A stretch of 58,579 bases of DNA from Lachnospiraceae bacterium (GTDB taxonomy: Bacteria > Bacillota > Clostridia > Lachnospirales > Lachnospiraceae): the NCBI GenBank assembly GCA_015057555.1, contig SVEC01000019.1, positions 1-58,579 on the forward strand. Direction: 5' to 3'. A program made the translations under genes and the position numbers. Shown here in pieces: positions 8,179-15,992 of this stretch. Below the pieces are notes generated by a model, which worked only from the letters and a program-made list of their open reading frames with translations, made no database searches and was not told where the DNA came from. The stretch's first letter is position 1. Each line of letters starts with the position of its first letter.

Positions 8179-8664
8179 ATGACTAGAATAGATAAAATAC
8201 TTGAGAATAATACCTTTAGGGAAAACCTAAGGAGAATAAATGAAGCAGAGCTTGATAGAATATATTGTCTTCATGGTATAGAGCACCTTCTTGATGTGGC
8301 AAGGATAGGATATATTATGAATATGGAGCAGGGTTTGGGATATGACAAAGAAATTATATACGCTATGGCCTTGCTTCATGATATTGGAAGAAATATGGAG
8401 TACGAGGCAGGAGTTTCTCATCATGAGATTGGTGGGGATATAGCTTGTGGAATACTTCAGGATGTAGGCTTTACTGATAAGGAATGCGAGATAATTTGTG
8501 ATGCCATAAGAAATCACAAGGAGCTTCAGGCAGAGGATGAAAGAAGAACATTAAATTATCTCCTCTATAAGGCGGATAAGCTATCTCGCAACTGTTTTAA
8601 TTGTAAGGCTTATGACAGCTGTTATTGGGCAGAGGATAAAAAGAACAAAAGTATTATAGCATAA
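8179..8664 (+). CDS. HD-domain phosphohydrolase in the folate operon
   Basis: A 161-residue HD-superfamily protein. Likely metal ligands are H32/H36 in LHGIEH, H67-D68 in LLHDIGR, H81-H82 in SHHEIG, H113 in RNHKE and D133 in YKADK. The C-terminus adds three cysteines (139, 142, 148) in CFNCKAYDSC, suggesting a metal site or disulfide beyond the HD core. It lies 24 bases after folC and 20 before folP, so it should be co-transcribed and is probably part of pterin or folate metabolism. Removal of phosphate from dihydroneopterin triphosphate, a step without a dedicated gene here, is one possible role; this is inference from position. Confidence 0.8.
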   Translation: MTRIDKILENNTFRENLRRINEAELDRIYCLHGIEHLLDVARIGYIMNMEQGLGYDKEIIYAMALLHDIGRNMEYEAGVSHHEIGGDIACGILQDVGFTDKECEIICDAIRNHKELQAEDERRTLNYLLYKADKLSRNCFNCKAYDSCYWAEDKKNKSIIA

Positions 8665-8684
8665 ATCGGATTGGAGAATGCGGT

Positions 8685-9521
8685 ATGATTATTGGTAAGA
8701 AGGAATTTCGAATTGGAAAAAGACCATACATTATGGGAATCCTGAATGTCACACCGGATTCTTTTTCTGATGGTGGGCAATTTTACAGAGAAGGGGATAT
8801 CTCAGACGTAGATAAGGCTTTGGCTGCTGTTAGAGATATGATTAATAACGGAGCAGATATAATTGATGTAGGTGGAGAGTCAACAAGACCAGGACACACT
8901 CAAATATCTGTGGCAGAAGAAATTGAGAGAACCTGCTTTATAATCGAGGCTATAAAGGAACACTTCAATGTGCCTGTATCCCTTGATACCTATAAGGCTA
9001 AGGTGGCTCAGGCAGGAATATTAGCTGGAGCAGATATGATTAATGATATCTGGGGGTTAAAGTACGATGAGGAGATGGCTCTGGTTATCGCAAAATCAGG
9101 TGTAGCCTGTTGCCTTATGCATAACCGTGACAATACAAATTACTATGACCTTATGGAAGATATAAAGGATGATTTAAATGATAGTCTAAATATAGCTCTC
9201 GCTGCAGGTATACCAAAGGATAAGATAATACTAGATCCAGGCATAGGCTTTGGTAAAACCTATGAGCAGAACGTAAAGGTAATGCATCGCTTAGAAGAAC
9301 TTAAGGAATTAGGCTATCCTGTACTCCTTGGAACCTCCAGAAAATCTATGATAGGAAATATGCTAGACCTACCTGTGGAAGAACGAGAGGAGGGCACATT
9401 AGCTACTTCTGTTTATGGATATATGAAGGGCTGCTCCTTCTTTAGAGTACACAACGTGAAAGGTAACTACAGAGCACTAAAAATGGTTCACGGCATAATT
9501 AGTGATTTCCAAACAAAATAA
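8685..9521 (+). CDS. folP: Dihydropteroate synthase
   Basis: It condenses p-aminobenzoate with dihydropterin pyrophosphate to dihydropteroate and is the target of sulfonamides. All family motifs are visible in order: GILNVTPDSFSDGG (about residue 18), DVGGESTRPG (about 62), INDIWGLK (about 119), LDPGIGFGKT (about 185) and LGTSRKSMIG (about 220). Length is 278 residues, normal for the family. GGAGA lies about 9 bases before the ATG. The next gene is separated by 206 bases holding a structured RNA. Confidence 0.97.
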   Translation: MIIGKKEFRIGKRPYIMGILNVTPDSFSDGGQFYREGDISDVDKALAAVRDMINNGADIIDVGGESTRPGHTQISVAEEIERTCFIIEAIKEHFNVPVSLDTYKAKVAQAGILAGADMINDIWGLKYDEEMALVIAKSGVACCLMHNRDNTNYYDLMEDIKDDLNDSLNIALAAGIPKDKIILDPGIGFGKTYEQNVKVMHRLEELKELGYPVLLGTSRKSMIGNMLDLPVEEREEGTLATSVYGYMKGCSFFRVHNVKGNYRALKMVHGIISDFQTK

Positions 9522-9588
9522 TAGAATAAATCTATGTAATATGTTATTATATAAATAGCGTGTAGCTTTATGGAATTTAAGGACTATA

Positions 9589-9713
9589 CAAAGGCTGTGG
9601 CCATAACCTAGAAACCGGGCGCGACAGTGGTCGGGACTAAGCTGACCGTCTTAAGTGTCAGCGTGGACCGACCCTAGGCAGACCGGGAGATTTATTTTAT
9701 TCCACAGCCTTTG
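9589..9713 (+). ncRNA. Structured cis-regulatory RNA between folP and folBK
   Basis: A perfect 12-bp closing helix pairs 9589-9600 with 9702-9713. Inside it 9607-9611 pairs with 9674-9678, 9629-9634 (GGTCGG) with 9668-9673, and 9641-9646 (GCTGAC) with 9657-9662. CCGG at 9615-9618 and at 9683-9686 could form a pseudoknot. The core is markedly GC-rich compared with flanking genes. The helix ends 14 bases before the folBK start, leaving its ribosome binding site exposed. It does not resemble the THF riboswitch known to me. A folate-gene-associated leader (such as the reported folP motif) or a new riboswitch class is possible. Confidence 0.6.
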
Positions 9714-9727
9714 CCTAAGAGGTAATA

Positions 9728-10549
9728 ATGGACAAGATAATCATCAAAGACCTAGAAATATTTGCATATCACGGAGTTCTAGGGGAAGAAAAACGTAACG
9801 GGCAACCATTTATTGTCACAGCAGAGCTCTTTCTGGATTTAAGGGAGGCAGGCATCAAGGATGACCTGTCTAAAACTGTTAACTATGCAGAGGTTTGCCA
9901 GCTCATAAGTGACACTATGACCAAGGAAAAGTTTGATCTAATTGAAGCAGTGGCGGAGGCTGTTGCAGGTGCAATACTTCTAAGGTTTGAGATGATTAAG
10001 GAAGTTCATCTTATTATAAGCAAGCCTATGGCACCTATTCCTATGACCTTTGATACAGTATGTGTGGATATTGTACGAAAAAAGCACATAGTATATCTTG
10101 GGCTGGGCTCTAACCTTGGAGATAAGGAAGGATATTTAGACTTTGCCATAGACCAGCTGAATAAGGATGAGTTTATCAGGGTGAATAAGGTGTCTGAATA
10201 TATTGTTACTGAACCTTATGGTGATGTGGAGCAGGATGATTTCCTAAATGGTTGTGTTGAGATTGAAACCCTTTACACTCCTATGGAGCTACTAAGTGTA
10301 ATTAATGATATAGAGCAAAGTGCTGGAAGAAAGAGACTTATACACTGGGGTCCAAGAACCTTAGATATTGACATACTATTATATGACAGAGAAATTGTTA
10401 TGGAGGAGAAGCTTAAGATTCCTCATGTGGAGATGACTAAGAGAGAATTTGTGCTTAAGCCTCTAGTGGAGATAGCCCCATACGCAGTTCATCCAGGGGT
10501 GGGAAAAACTGTGCTCAGGCTTTATGAGATGTTAAAAACAGAAGAATAA
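9728..10549 (+). CDS. folBK: Fused dihydroneopterin aldolase / HPPK
   Basis: Two folate enzymes are joined in one 273-residue chain. Residues 1-119 are dihydroneopterin aldolase (FolB): AYHGVLGEEKRNGQPF near the N-terminus and KTVNYAEV, with KPMAPIP at about 99. Residues 120-273 are 6-hydroxymethyl-7,8-dihydropterin pyrophosphokinase (FolK): YLGLGSNLGDKEGYL, then RWGPRTLDIDILLYD-type motif seen as HWGPRTLDIDILLYD, and PHVEMTKREFVLKPL. The product feeds FolP, encoded just upstream. A structured RNA occupies the gap before the start, so translation or transcription of this gene may be controlled separately from folC-folP. Confidence 0.95.
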   Translation: MDKIIIKDLEIFAYHGVLGEEKRNGQPFIVTAELFLDLREAGIKDDLSKTVNYAEVCQLISDTMTKEKFDLIEAVAEAVAGAILLRFEMIKEVHLIISKPMAPIPMTFDTVCVDIVRKKHIVYLGLGSNLGDKEGYLDFAIDQLNKDEFIRVNKVSEYIVTEPYGDVEQDDFLNGCVEIETLYTPMELLSVINDIEQSAGRKRLIHWGPRTLDIDILLYDREIVMEEKLKIPHVEMTKREFVLKPLVEIAPYAVHPGVGKTVLRLYEMLKTEE

Positions 10550-10573
10550 AAGCTGTAATTAGGAGGTGGTTAC

Positions 10574-12109
10574 GTGGCATATAAAATGTTTGCAGCTATA
10601 TACGTTGGTTCCAACGAGATAGCTATGAGAATATATGAGATTAATGGAAGAAAGTCCTTCAAGGGTATAGACCGAGTAAGTAGAATCATCGAGCTTGGTA
10701 AGGATACCTATAGCAATGGTTTCCTCAGTACTGATTCTATTAATCAGATATGTGACGTGCTTAATCAGTTTAAGAAAAAGATGAAGGAGTATCAGGTTAC
10801 TGAGTATAGAGCCTTTGCAACCAGTGCGGTTAGAGAGGCGGACAATACTGAGATAGTTCTTGATGCTATTAAACGTAATACTAATCTAGAGGTTAAGGTG
10901 TTAAGTAACTCAGAGCAAAGATATATTAACCTTAAGGGGATGGTTGTAAAATACGAGGACTTTCATCAGGTGGTTAGCAAGAACACCGCTTTCGTGGATG
11001 TAGGAGCGGGAAGTGTTCAGGTATCACTATTTGATAAAAACAATCTTATAGTAACTGAGAATATTCCTATCGGAGCGGTTAGAGTTCGTGATTATCTTTC
11101 TATTCTAGGTTCTAAGTCAGGACGTTTAGATAAGATAATGTCTGAGTACGTGGAGAATGATATTGTAACCTTTAGAAATATTTATCTTAATGACAAGGAA
11201 ATTAAGAATGTTATTGCCGTAGGAGAGGTTGCAGCATCTATTAAGAAGCTACTTCCTAATATGGGACAGGGTGACAAGGTAAGCAAGGAGCAGTTTGATG
11301 AGCTGTATAAGCTGATTATAAGTCATCACCCTCAGGAAATATCTGAGAAGTACGGTATACCTTACGAGAGAGCAACCCTTATGCTTCCTAACATAATCAT
11401 ATACCAGTCCTTCCTTAATAACTGTAAGGCTGAGGAAATCTATATTCCAAATGTAGATTTCAATGATGGTATAGTGGCATCCTATATGGACGAGGGAAGC
11501 AGAGTTGTATTTGACCATAACTTTGAGGAGGATATCCTTGCTTCTGCATATAATATTGCAAAGAGATATCGCTGTAACAGAGAGCATATAGATAGAATTT
11601 CGGATTATGCATTAAAAATATTTGATAGCATTAAGAAGCCTTTTGGTTTAGGGAAGATTGAAAGATTACAGCTTCATATCAGTGCTCTTCTTCATGATTG
11701 TGGTAATTTTATCAACTTGAATGACGCGGCTAAGAATTCATACTTCATTATAGCTAATACAGAGATTATAGGATTTTCTCACAAGGAGCGTATGGAGGTT
11801 GCCAATATCGTCAAGTACAACACCCATTACCTCCCGGGGAAGAATAAGGTATCTGCAGAGCTTGATGGCTGTGACTATATGAATATTGCTAAGCTTACAG
11901 CTATTCTTAGAATTGCAAATGTACTTGATAAAAGTCATACTCAGAAGATAGAGGATTTAGCAGTGTCCATAAAGAATGACCAGCTAATAATCACAGCCAG
12001 TACCTATGAGGATATTGCTCTTGAAGCTGGATTGTTTGAGACCAGAGCGGACTTCTTCGAGAAAATATATGGCATAAGGCCGATACTAAAGCAAAGGAGG
12101 ACTGTATAA
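10574..12109 (+). CDS. ppx: Ppx/GppA family exopolyphosphatase with HD-like C-terminus
   Basis: It is predicted to hydrolyse terminal phosphates of polyphosphate (or pppGpp). The N-terminal actin-like fold shows YVGSNEIAMRIYE, FATSAVREADN at about 78-88, and the phosphate-binding VDVGAGSVQVSLF at about 141. The C-terminal half (about 320 on) has an HD-type helical domain with LLHDCGNFIN. The start is a GTG at 10574 with AGGAGG about 8 bases upstream. The stop codon abuts the ppk start (TAAATG), indicating translational coupling. Pairing with Ppk in one operon favours a polyphosphate role over pppGpp hydrolysis. Confidence 0.88.
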   Translation: MAYKMFAAIYVGSNEIAMRIYEINGRKSFKGIDRVSRIIELGKDTYSNGFLSTDSINQICDVLNQFKKKMKEYQVTEYRAFATSAVREADNTEIVLDAIKRNTNLEVKVLSNSEQRYINLKGMVVKYEDFHQVVSKNTAFVDVGAGSVQVSLFDKNNLIVTENIPIGAVRVRDYLSILGSKSGRLDKIMSEYVENDIVTFRNIYLNDKEIKNVIAVGEVAASIKKLLPNMGQGDKVSKEQFDELYKLIISHHPQEISEKYGIPYERATLMLPNIIIYQSFLNNCKAEEIYIPNVDFNDGIVASYMDEGSRVVFDHNFEEDILASAYNIAKRYRCNREHIDRISDYALKIFDSIKKPFGLGKIERLQLHISALLHDCGNFINLNDAAKNSYFIIANTEIIGFSHKERMEVANIVKYNTHYLPGKNKVSAELDGCDYMNIAKLTAILRIANVLDKSHTQKIEDLAVSIKNDQLIITASTYEDIALEAGLFETRADFFEKIYGIRPILKQRRTV

Positions 12110-14233
12110 ATGTTAGATAAAAAACAGCTTGAAAAATACGACAATTATTATAACAGAGAATATAGTTGGCTTTTGTTTAATTACAGAATATTAAATGAAG
12201 CAAAGGACAAAACTATTCCTTTATTTGAGAGAATCAAATTCCTTGGAATTACAGCCTCTAATTTGGATGAGTTTTTTATGATTAGAGTTGCATCCTTGTT
12301 TGACTTGGTTGATGCAGATGTAACTAAGAAGGATATTGCAGGACTTACTCCTAAGGAGCAGCTTGATTTAATCATTCCTGAGACTAAGGAGATGATGTCG
12401 GCTCAGTATACCACACTTAATCGTTCTCTTATTCCTGCTTTGGAGAATAATGGTTTAAAGCTTATCAAAAGCTATGAGGAGCTTTCAGATAAGCAGGCAA
12501 AGTATGTTGATAAATATTTTGAGAGAGAGGTATATCCGGTTCTAACTCCTATGGCTGTGGATTCTTCTAGACCATTTCCTCTTATTAGCAATAAAACCCT
12601 TAATATAGGAGCTTTAATTCATGATAAGAAGAAGGATGTGGTGGATATAGCTACAGTTCAGGTTCCATCGGTGCTTCCTAGAGTTATTGAACTACCTAAA
12701 GAGGGAGAAGCCAGAGAGATAATTCTTCTTGAGGAGATAATTGAGAAGAATTTGAGTAAGCTATTCCTAAACTATGAGATTATTTGTGCTCATCCATATC
12801 GTATTATGAGAAATGCAGACCTTACCATAGATGAGGATGAGGCAGCAGACCTTCTTAAGGAGATAGAAAAGCAGATTAAGAAAAGAGCTTGGGGCGAGGT
12901 TATTAAGCTTGAGATAGAGGCGGATATGGATAAGCGACTTCTTAAGGAGCTTAAGAAACAGCTTCAGGTATCTGCGGATGCAGTATATAAGATTAATGGT
13001 CCTTTGGATTTAACCTTCCTTATGAAGGTTAGCGGTATGGAGGGCTTCGATCATCTCAAGAATAAGAAGTACACTCCGCAGCCGGTACAGGGACTTAATC
13101 GCGAGGAGAACATTTTCGAGCAGATTAAGAGAAAGGATATTCTCCTCCATCATCCATATGACGAATTTACTCCAGTTATAGATTTTATAAAGCAGGCAGC
13201 AGTGGATCCTAATGTTCTGGCTATTAAGCAGACCCTTTACCGTGTCAGTGGTAACTCCCCAATAGTTGCTGCGCTTGCTCAGGCGGCGGAAAATGGCAAG
13301 CAGGTTACGGTTTTAGTAGAGCTTAAGGCTAGATTCGATGAGGAGAACAATATTATCTGGGCTAGAAAGCTGGAGCAGGCAGGCTGTCATGTTATATATG
13401 GTTTGGTAGGTCTTAAGACTCACTCCAAGATTGCTCTTGTTGTAAGACGTGAGGAAGAGGGTATTAAGAGATATGTTCACCTTGGAACCGGTAATTATAA
13501 TGATATAACTGCAAAATTATATACAGATATGGGTATGCTAACTGCATCAGACTCTATCGGCGAGGATGCTACAGCAGTATTCAATATGCTTTCAGGATAT
13601 TCAGAGCCACCAGCATGGAATAAGCTTATGGTTGCTCCTATTTGGCTTAAGGACAAATTTGTCAGTCTAATAAAAAGAGAAGCTGAGAATGCCAAGGCTG
13701 GTAAGGAAGCAAGAATTATTGCCAAGATGAATTCCCTTTGTGATCCTGTTATTATAAAGGCTCTATATGAGGCTTCTAATGCTGGAGTTAAGATAGAACT
13801 TATAATTAGAGGAATTTGTTGTCTTAAGACAGGAATCAAGGGATTAAGTGAAAATATTACAGTAAGATCTATAGTAGGTAACTTCTTAGAGCACTCAAGA
13901 ATCTTCTATTTCTATAACAACGGATTTGAGGATGTATATATGGGAAGTGCAGACTGGATGCCTAGAAACCTAGATAAGAGAGTCGAGATAACCTTCCCTG
14001 TAGAGGATGAGGATTTAAAGAAGAAGGTTATGGAAATTCTTCATATTCAGCTTGCTGATACTCTAAAAGCTCACATCATGCAGCCGGATGGCTCTTATGA
14101 GAAGCAAGACTTAAGAGGTAGAGATAAGCTGGAGGCACAGGACTTCTTCTGTAAGCAGGCTATGAATGCGGCGTCAGAGGAGGACAAAAAAATAGTGTCA
14201 CGTATCTTTGTTCCAAGAACAAAGAGTGAATAA
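12110..14233 (+). CDS. ppk1: Polyphosphate kinase 1
   Basis: This enzyme reversibly polymerises the gamma-phosphate of ATP into polyphosphate. At 707 residues it has the four-domain PPK1 layout: the N-terminal REYSWLLFNYRIL, the head-domain VLTPMAVDSSRPFP at about 144, and the C-terminal phospholipase-D-like domains with THSKIALVVRRE, whose His is the expected phosphorylated residue, and HLGTGNYND. A second conserved block contains MGSADWMPRNLDKRVE. It begins directly after the ppx stop codon. Synthesis and breakdown of polyphosphate are therefore made from one transcript. Confidence 0.96.
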   Translation: MLDKKQLEKYDNYYNREYSWLLFNYRILNEAKDKTIPLFERIKFLGITASNLDEFFMIRVASLFDLVDADVTKKDIAGLTPKEQLDLIIPETKEMMSAQYTTLNRSLIPALENNGLKLIKSYEELSDKQAKYVDKYFEREVYPVLTPMAVDSSRPFPLISNKTLNIGALIHDKKKDVVDIATVQVPSVLPRVIELPKEGEAREIILLEEIIEKNLSKLFLNYEIICAHPYRIMRNADLTIDEDEAADLLKEIEKQIKKRAWGEVIKLEIEADMDKRLLKELKKQLQVSADAVYKINGPLDLTFLMKVSGMEGFDHLKNKKYTPQPVQGLNREENIFEQIKRKDILLHHPYDEFTPVIDFIKQAAVDPNVLAIKQTLYRVSGNSPIVAALAQAAENGKQVTVLVELKARFDEENNIIWARKLEQAGCHVIYGLVGLKTHSKIALVVRREEEGIKRYVHLGTGNYNDITAKLYTDMGMLTASDSIGEDATAVFNMLSGYSEPPAWNKLMVAPIWLKDKFVSLIKREAENAKAGKEARIIAKMNSLCDPVIIKALYEASNAGVKIELIIRGICCLKTGIKGLSENITVRSIVGNFLEHSRIFYFYNNGFEDVYMGSADWMPRNLDKRVEITFPVEDEDLKKKVMEILHIQLADTLKAHIMQPDGSYEKQDLRGRDKLEAQDFFCKQAMNAASEEDKKIVSRIFVPRTKSE

Positions 14234-14291
14234 GTTTAAGACGTCCAGAGGATAATGGGCGCACAAATAAATTAAAGGAGGGTTTTATTGA

Positions 14292-15770
14292 ATGGAAAAA
14301 CTATTCAAAATCAGCGAAAGAGGGTCAACGATTCGTACAGAAATTTTTGCAGGAATAACCACATTCTTTGCTATGGCGTACATTATATTTGTTAACCCTA
14401 ATCAGGTAGCAGCAGAGGGTGCTAATGGATGGTTGGTAGGGCTTGGTGCAGACCCTGCAGTTATGGGTCAGATATGGAATGCAACCTATATTGCATCTAT
14501 ATTAGTTGCCATAGTTGGTACTTTGCTTATGGCGTTTCTTGCCAACATGCCATTTGCTCAGGCCTGTGGTATGGGTCTTAACTCATTCTTCTGTACAATG
14601 TTCGTATCAGGAGCATTCTTTGCAGGTGTAGATGTAATAACAGGTTATCAGTCAGGTCTTGTTATTATATTCTTATCAGGTGTTGTATTCCTTGTACTTT
14701 CTATTACAGGTCTTAGAGAGTATATTGCAAAGGCAATGCCGGAGTGCTTGAAGAAGGCAATACCTGCAGGTATTGGTCTCTTTATAGCTCTTATAGGCTT
14801 TAAGAATGCAGGTATTATTGAGGCTAATCAGTATACCTTTGTGCAGTTCTTTGACTTCCATGGAAGAATTAAGGCTGTAGGTACTGAGGTTGATGGTGTG
14901 ACTATTACGGCTATGGATGCTTGGAAAACCTGTGTGCCTGTAATTGTGGCGCTTCTTGGTATTCTTATTATTGCAATTCTTGCTAAGAAGAATGTTAAGG
15001 GTAATGTTATTATTGGAATCCTTGCAAGTACAGTTCTGTATTACCTGTTTATGTGGGAACTTCCAAGCTTTGATATAAGTGCAGTTGGACAGTCCTTTAA
15101 GGATTTTGCTGAGGTTGGTTTCCTTGGAGCATTTAACGGTGATGCTTGGGATGCTGCATTTAATGGACCACATATCGGTGGTGTTTTCTCAGCAGTTATG
15201 CTTATTATAGTGTTCTGCCTTGTAGATATGTTTGATACAGTAGGAACTATTTACGGTACTGCTGCTCAGGCAGATATGCTTGATGAGAATGGTGATCCTG
15301 TGAATATTAATAGATCTATGATGTGTGATTCAATCGGTACAGTATCAGGAGCGCTTCTTGGTACATCAACATGTACAACCTTCGTAGAGTCAGCTTCAGG
15401 TGTTAGTGCCGGTGGTAGAACTGGTTTTGCCAGTGTTATTACTGCAGCCTGCTTCGCAATCTGCTTATTCTTAAGCCCACTTGCAAGTGTTGTTCCAAGC
15501 TGTGCAACAGCTCCAGCGCTTATCTTTGTAGGTGTTCTTATGGCTAAGAACTTTGCTAAGGTTGATATGGAGGACATGCTTTCAGCAGTTCCAGCATTCC
15601 TTGCGCTTATCCTTATGCCACTTACCTACTCCATCTCAAATGGTATTGGTGTAGGTGCTATCGCATATGTACTTATAGCAATCTTCACAGGTAAGTACAC
15701 TAAGAAGGATATCGTAGTAACTGTTATTGCGGCACTCTTTGTATGTAAGTTTATATTTGTTACTATGTAA
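14292..15770 (+). CDS. NCS2-family purine permease (AzgA-like)
   Basis: A proton-coupled uptake system for adenine, guanine or hypoxanthine is predicted. The 492-residue protein is almost entirely hydrophobic, with 12 or more membrane helices. It shows the AzgA/PbuG-type N-terminus (TIRTEIFAGITTFFAMAYIIFVNP), the motif ACGMGLNSFF at about 93, and VDMFDTVGTIYG and SCTTFVESASGV-type sequences (seen as CTTFVESASGVSAGGRTG) in the second half. GGAGG lies about 10 bases before the ATG. The gap after ppk is only 58 bases and holds no purine riboswitch, unlike many homologues. The exact base transported cannot be read from sequence. Confidence 0.9.
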   Translation: MEKLFKISERGSTIRTEIFAGITTFFAMAYIIFVNPNQVAAEGANGWLVGLGADPAVMGQIWNATYIASILVAIVGTLLMAFLANMPFAQACGMGLNSFFCTMFVSGAFFAGVDVITGYQSGLVIIFLSGVVFLVLSITGLREYIAKAMPECLKKAIPAGIGLFIALIGFKNAGIIEANQYTFVQFFDFHGRIKAVGTEVDGVTITAMDAWKTCVPVIVALLGILIIAILAKKNVKGNVIIGILASTVLYYLFMWELPSFDISAVGQSFKDFAEVGFLGAFNGDAWDAAFNGPHIGGVFSAVMLIIVFCLVDMFDTVGTIYGTAAQADMLDENGDPVNINRSMMCDSIGTVSGALLGTSTCTTFVESASGVSAGGRTGFASVITAACFAICLFLSPLASVVPSCATAPALIFVGVLMAKNFAKVDMEDMLSAVPAFLALILMPLTYSISNGIGVGAIAYVLIAIFTGKYTKKDIVVTVIAALFVCKFIFVTM

Positions 15771-15810
15771 GTTGGACCATAATTATCACCAACTCTTCAC
15801 AATTCTTGCG

Positions 15811-15838
15811 TTGACAATTACAGTCATAAGTATATAAT
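15811..15838 (+). promoter_or_regulatory. Sigma-A promoter ahead of the ABC exporter
   Basis: TTGACA at 15811-15816 and TATAAT at 15833-15838 are 16 bases apart. The expected start falls inside the following hairpin. Confidence 0.75.
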
Positions 15839-15839
15839 A

Positions 15840-15888
15840 AAATTCGGTATAAAGTTTGACATCAAACTATTATGCCGAATTTTTTTGT
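15840..15888 (+). terminator. Strong intrinsic terminator hairpin
   Basis: AAATTCGG, TATAA and AGTTTG pair with CAAACT, ATTAT and CCGAATTT, followed by a run of T. It ends the permease transcript and also sits directly on the promoter at 15811-15838. Confidence 0.85.
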
Positions 15889-15992
15889 TTACATACAAAT
15901 ATACTGATATGATGAGATATATTTATGATTTAAACAGGGCTCTAATATGAGCTTATAACATGACCTATAGAAAGGAGACAAAAAGAGACAGT

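Noticed and set aside
14234..14291. Purine riboswitch before the NCS2 permease
   Set aside because: The 58-base gap is too short for the aptamer and lacks its three-helix pattern.
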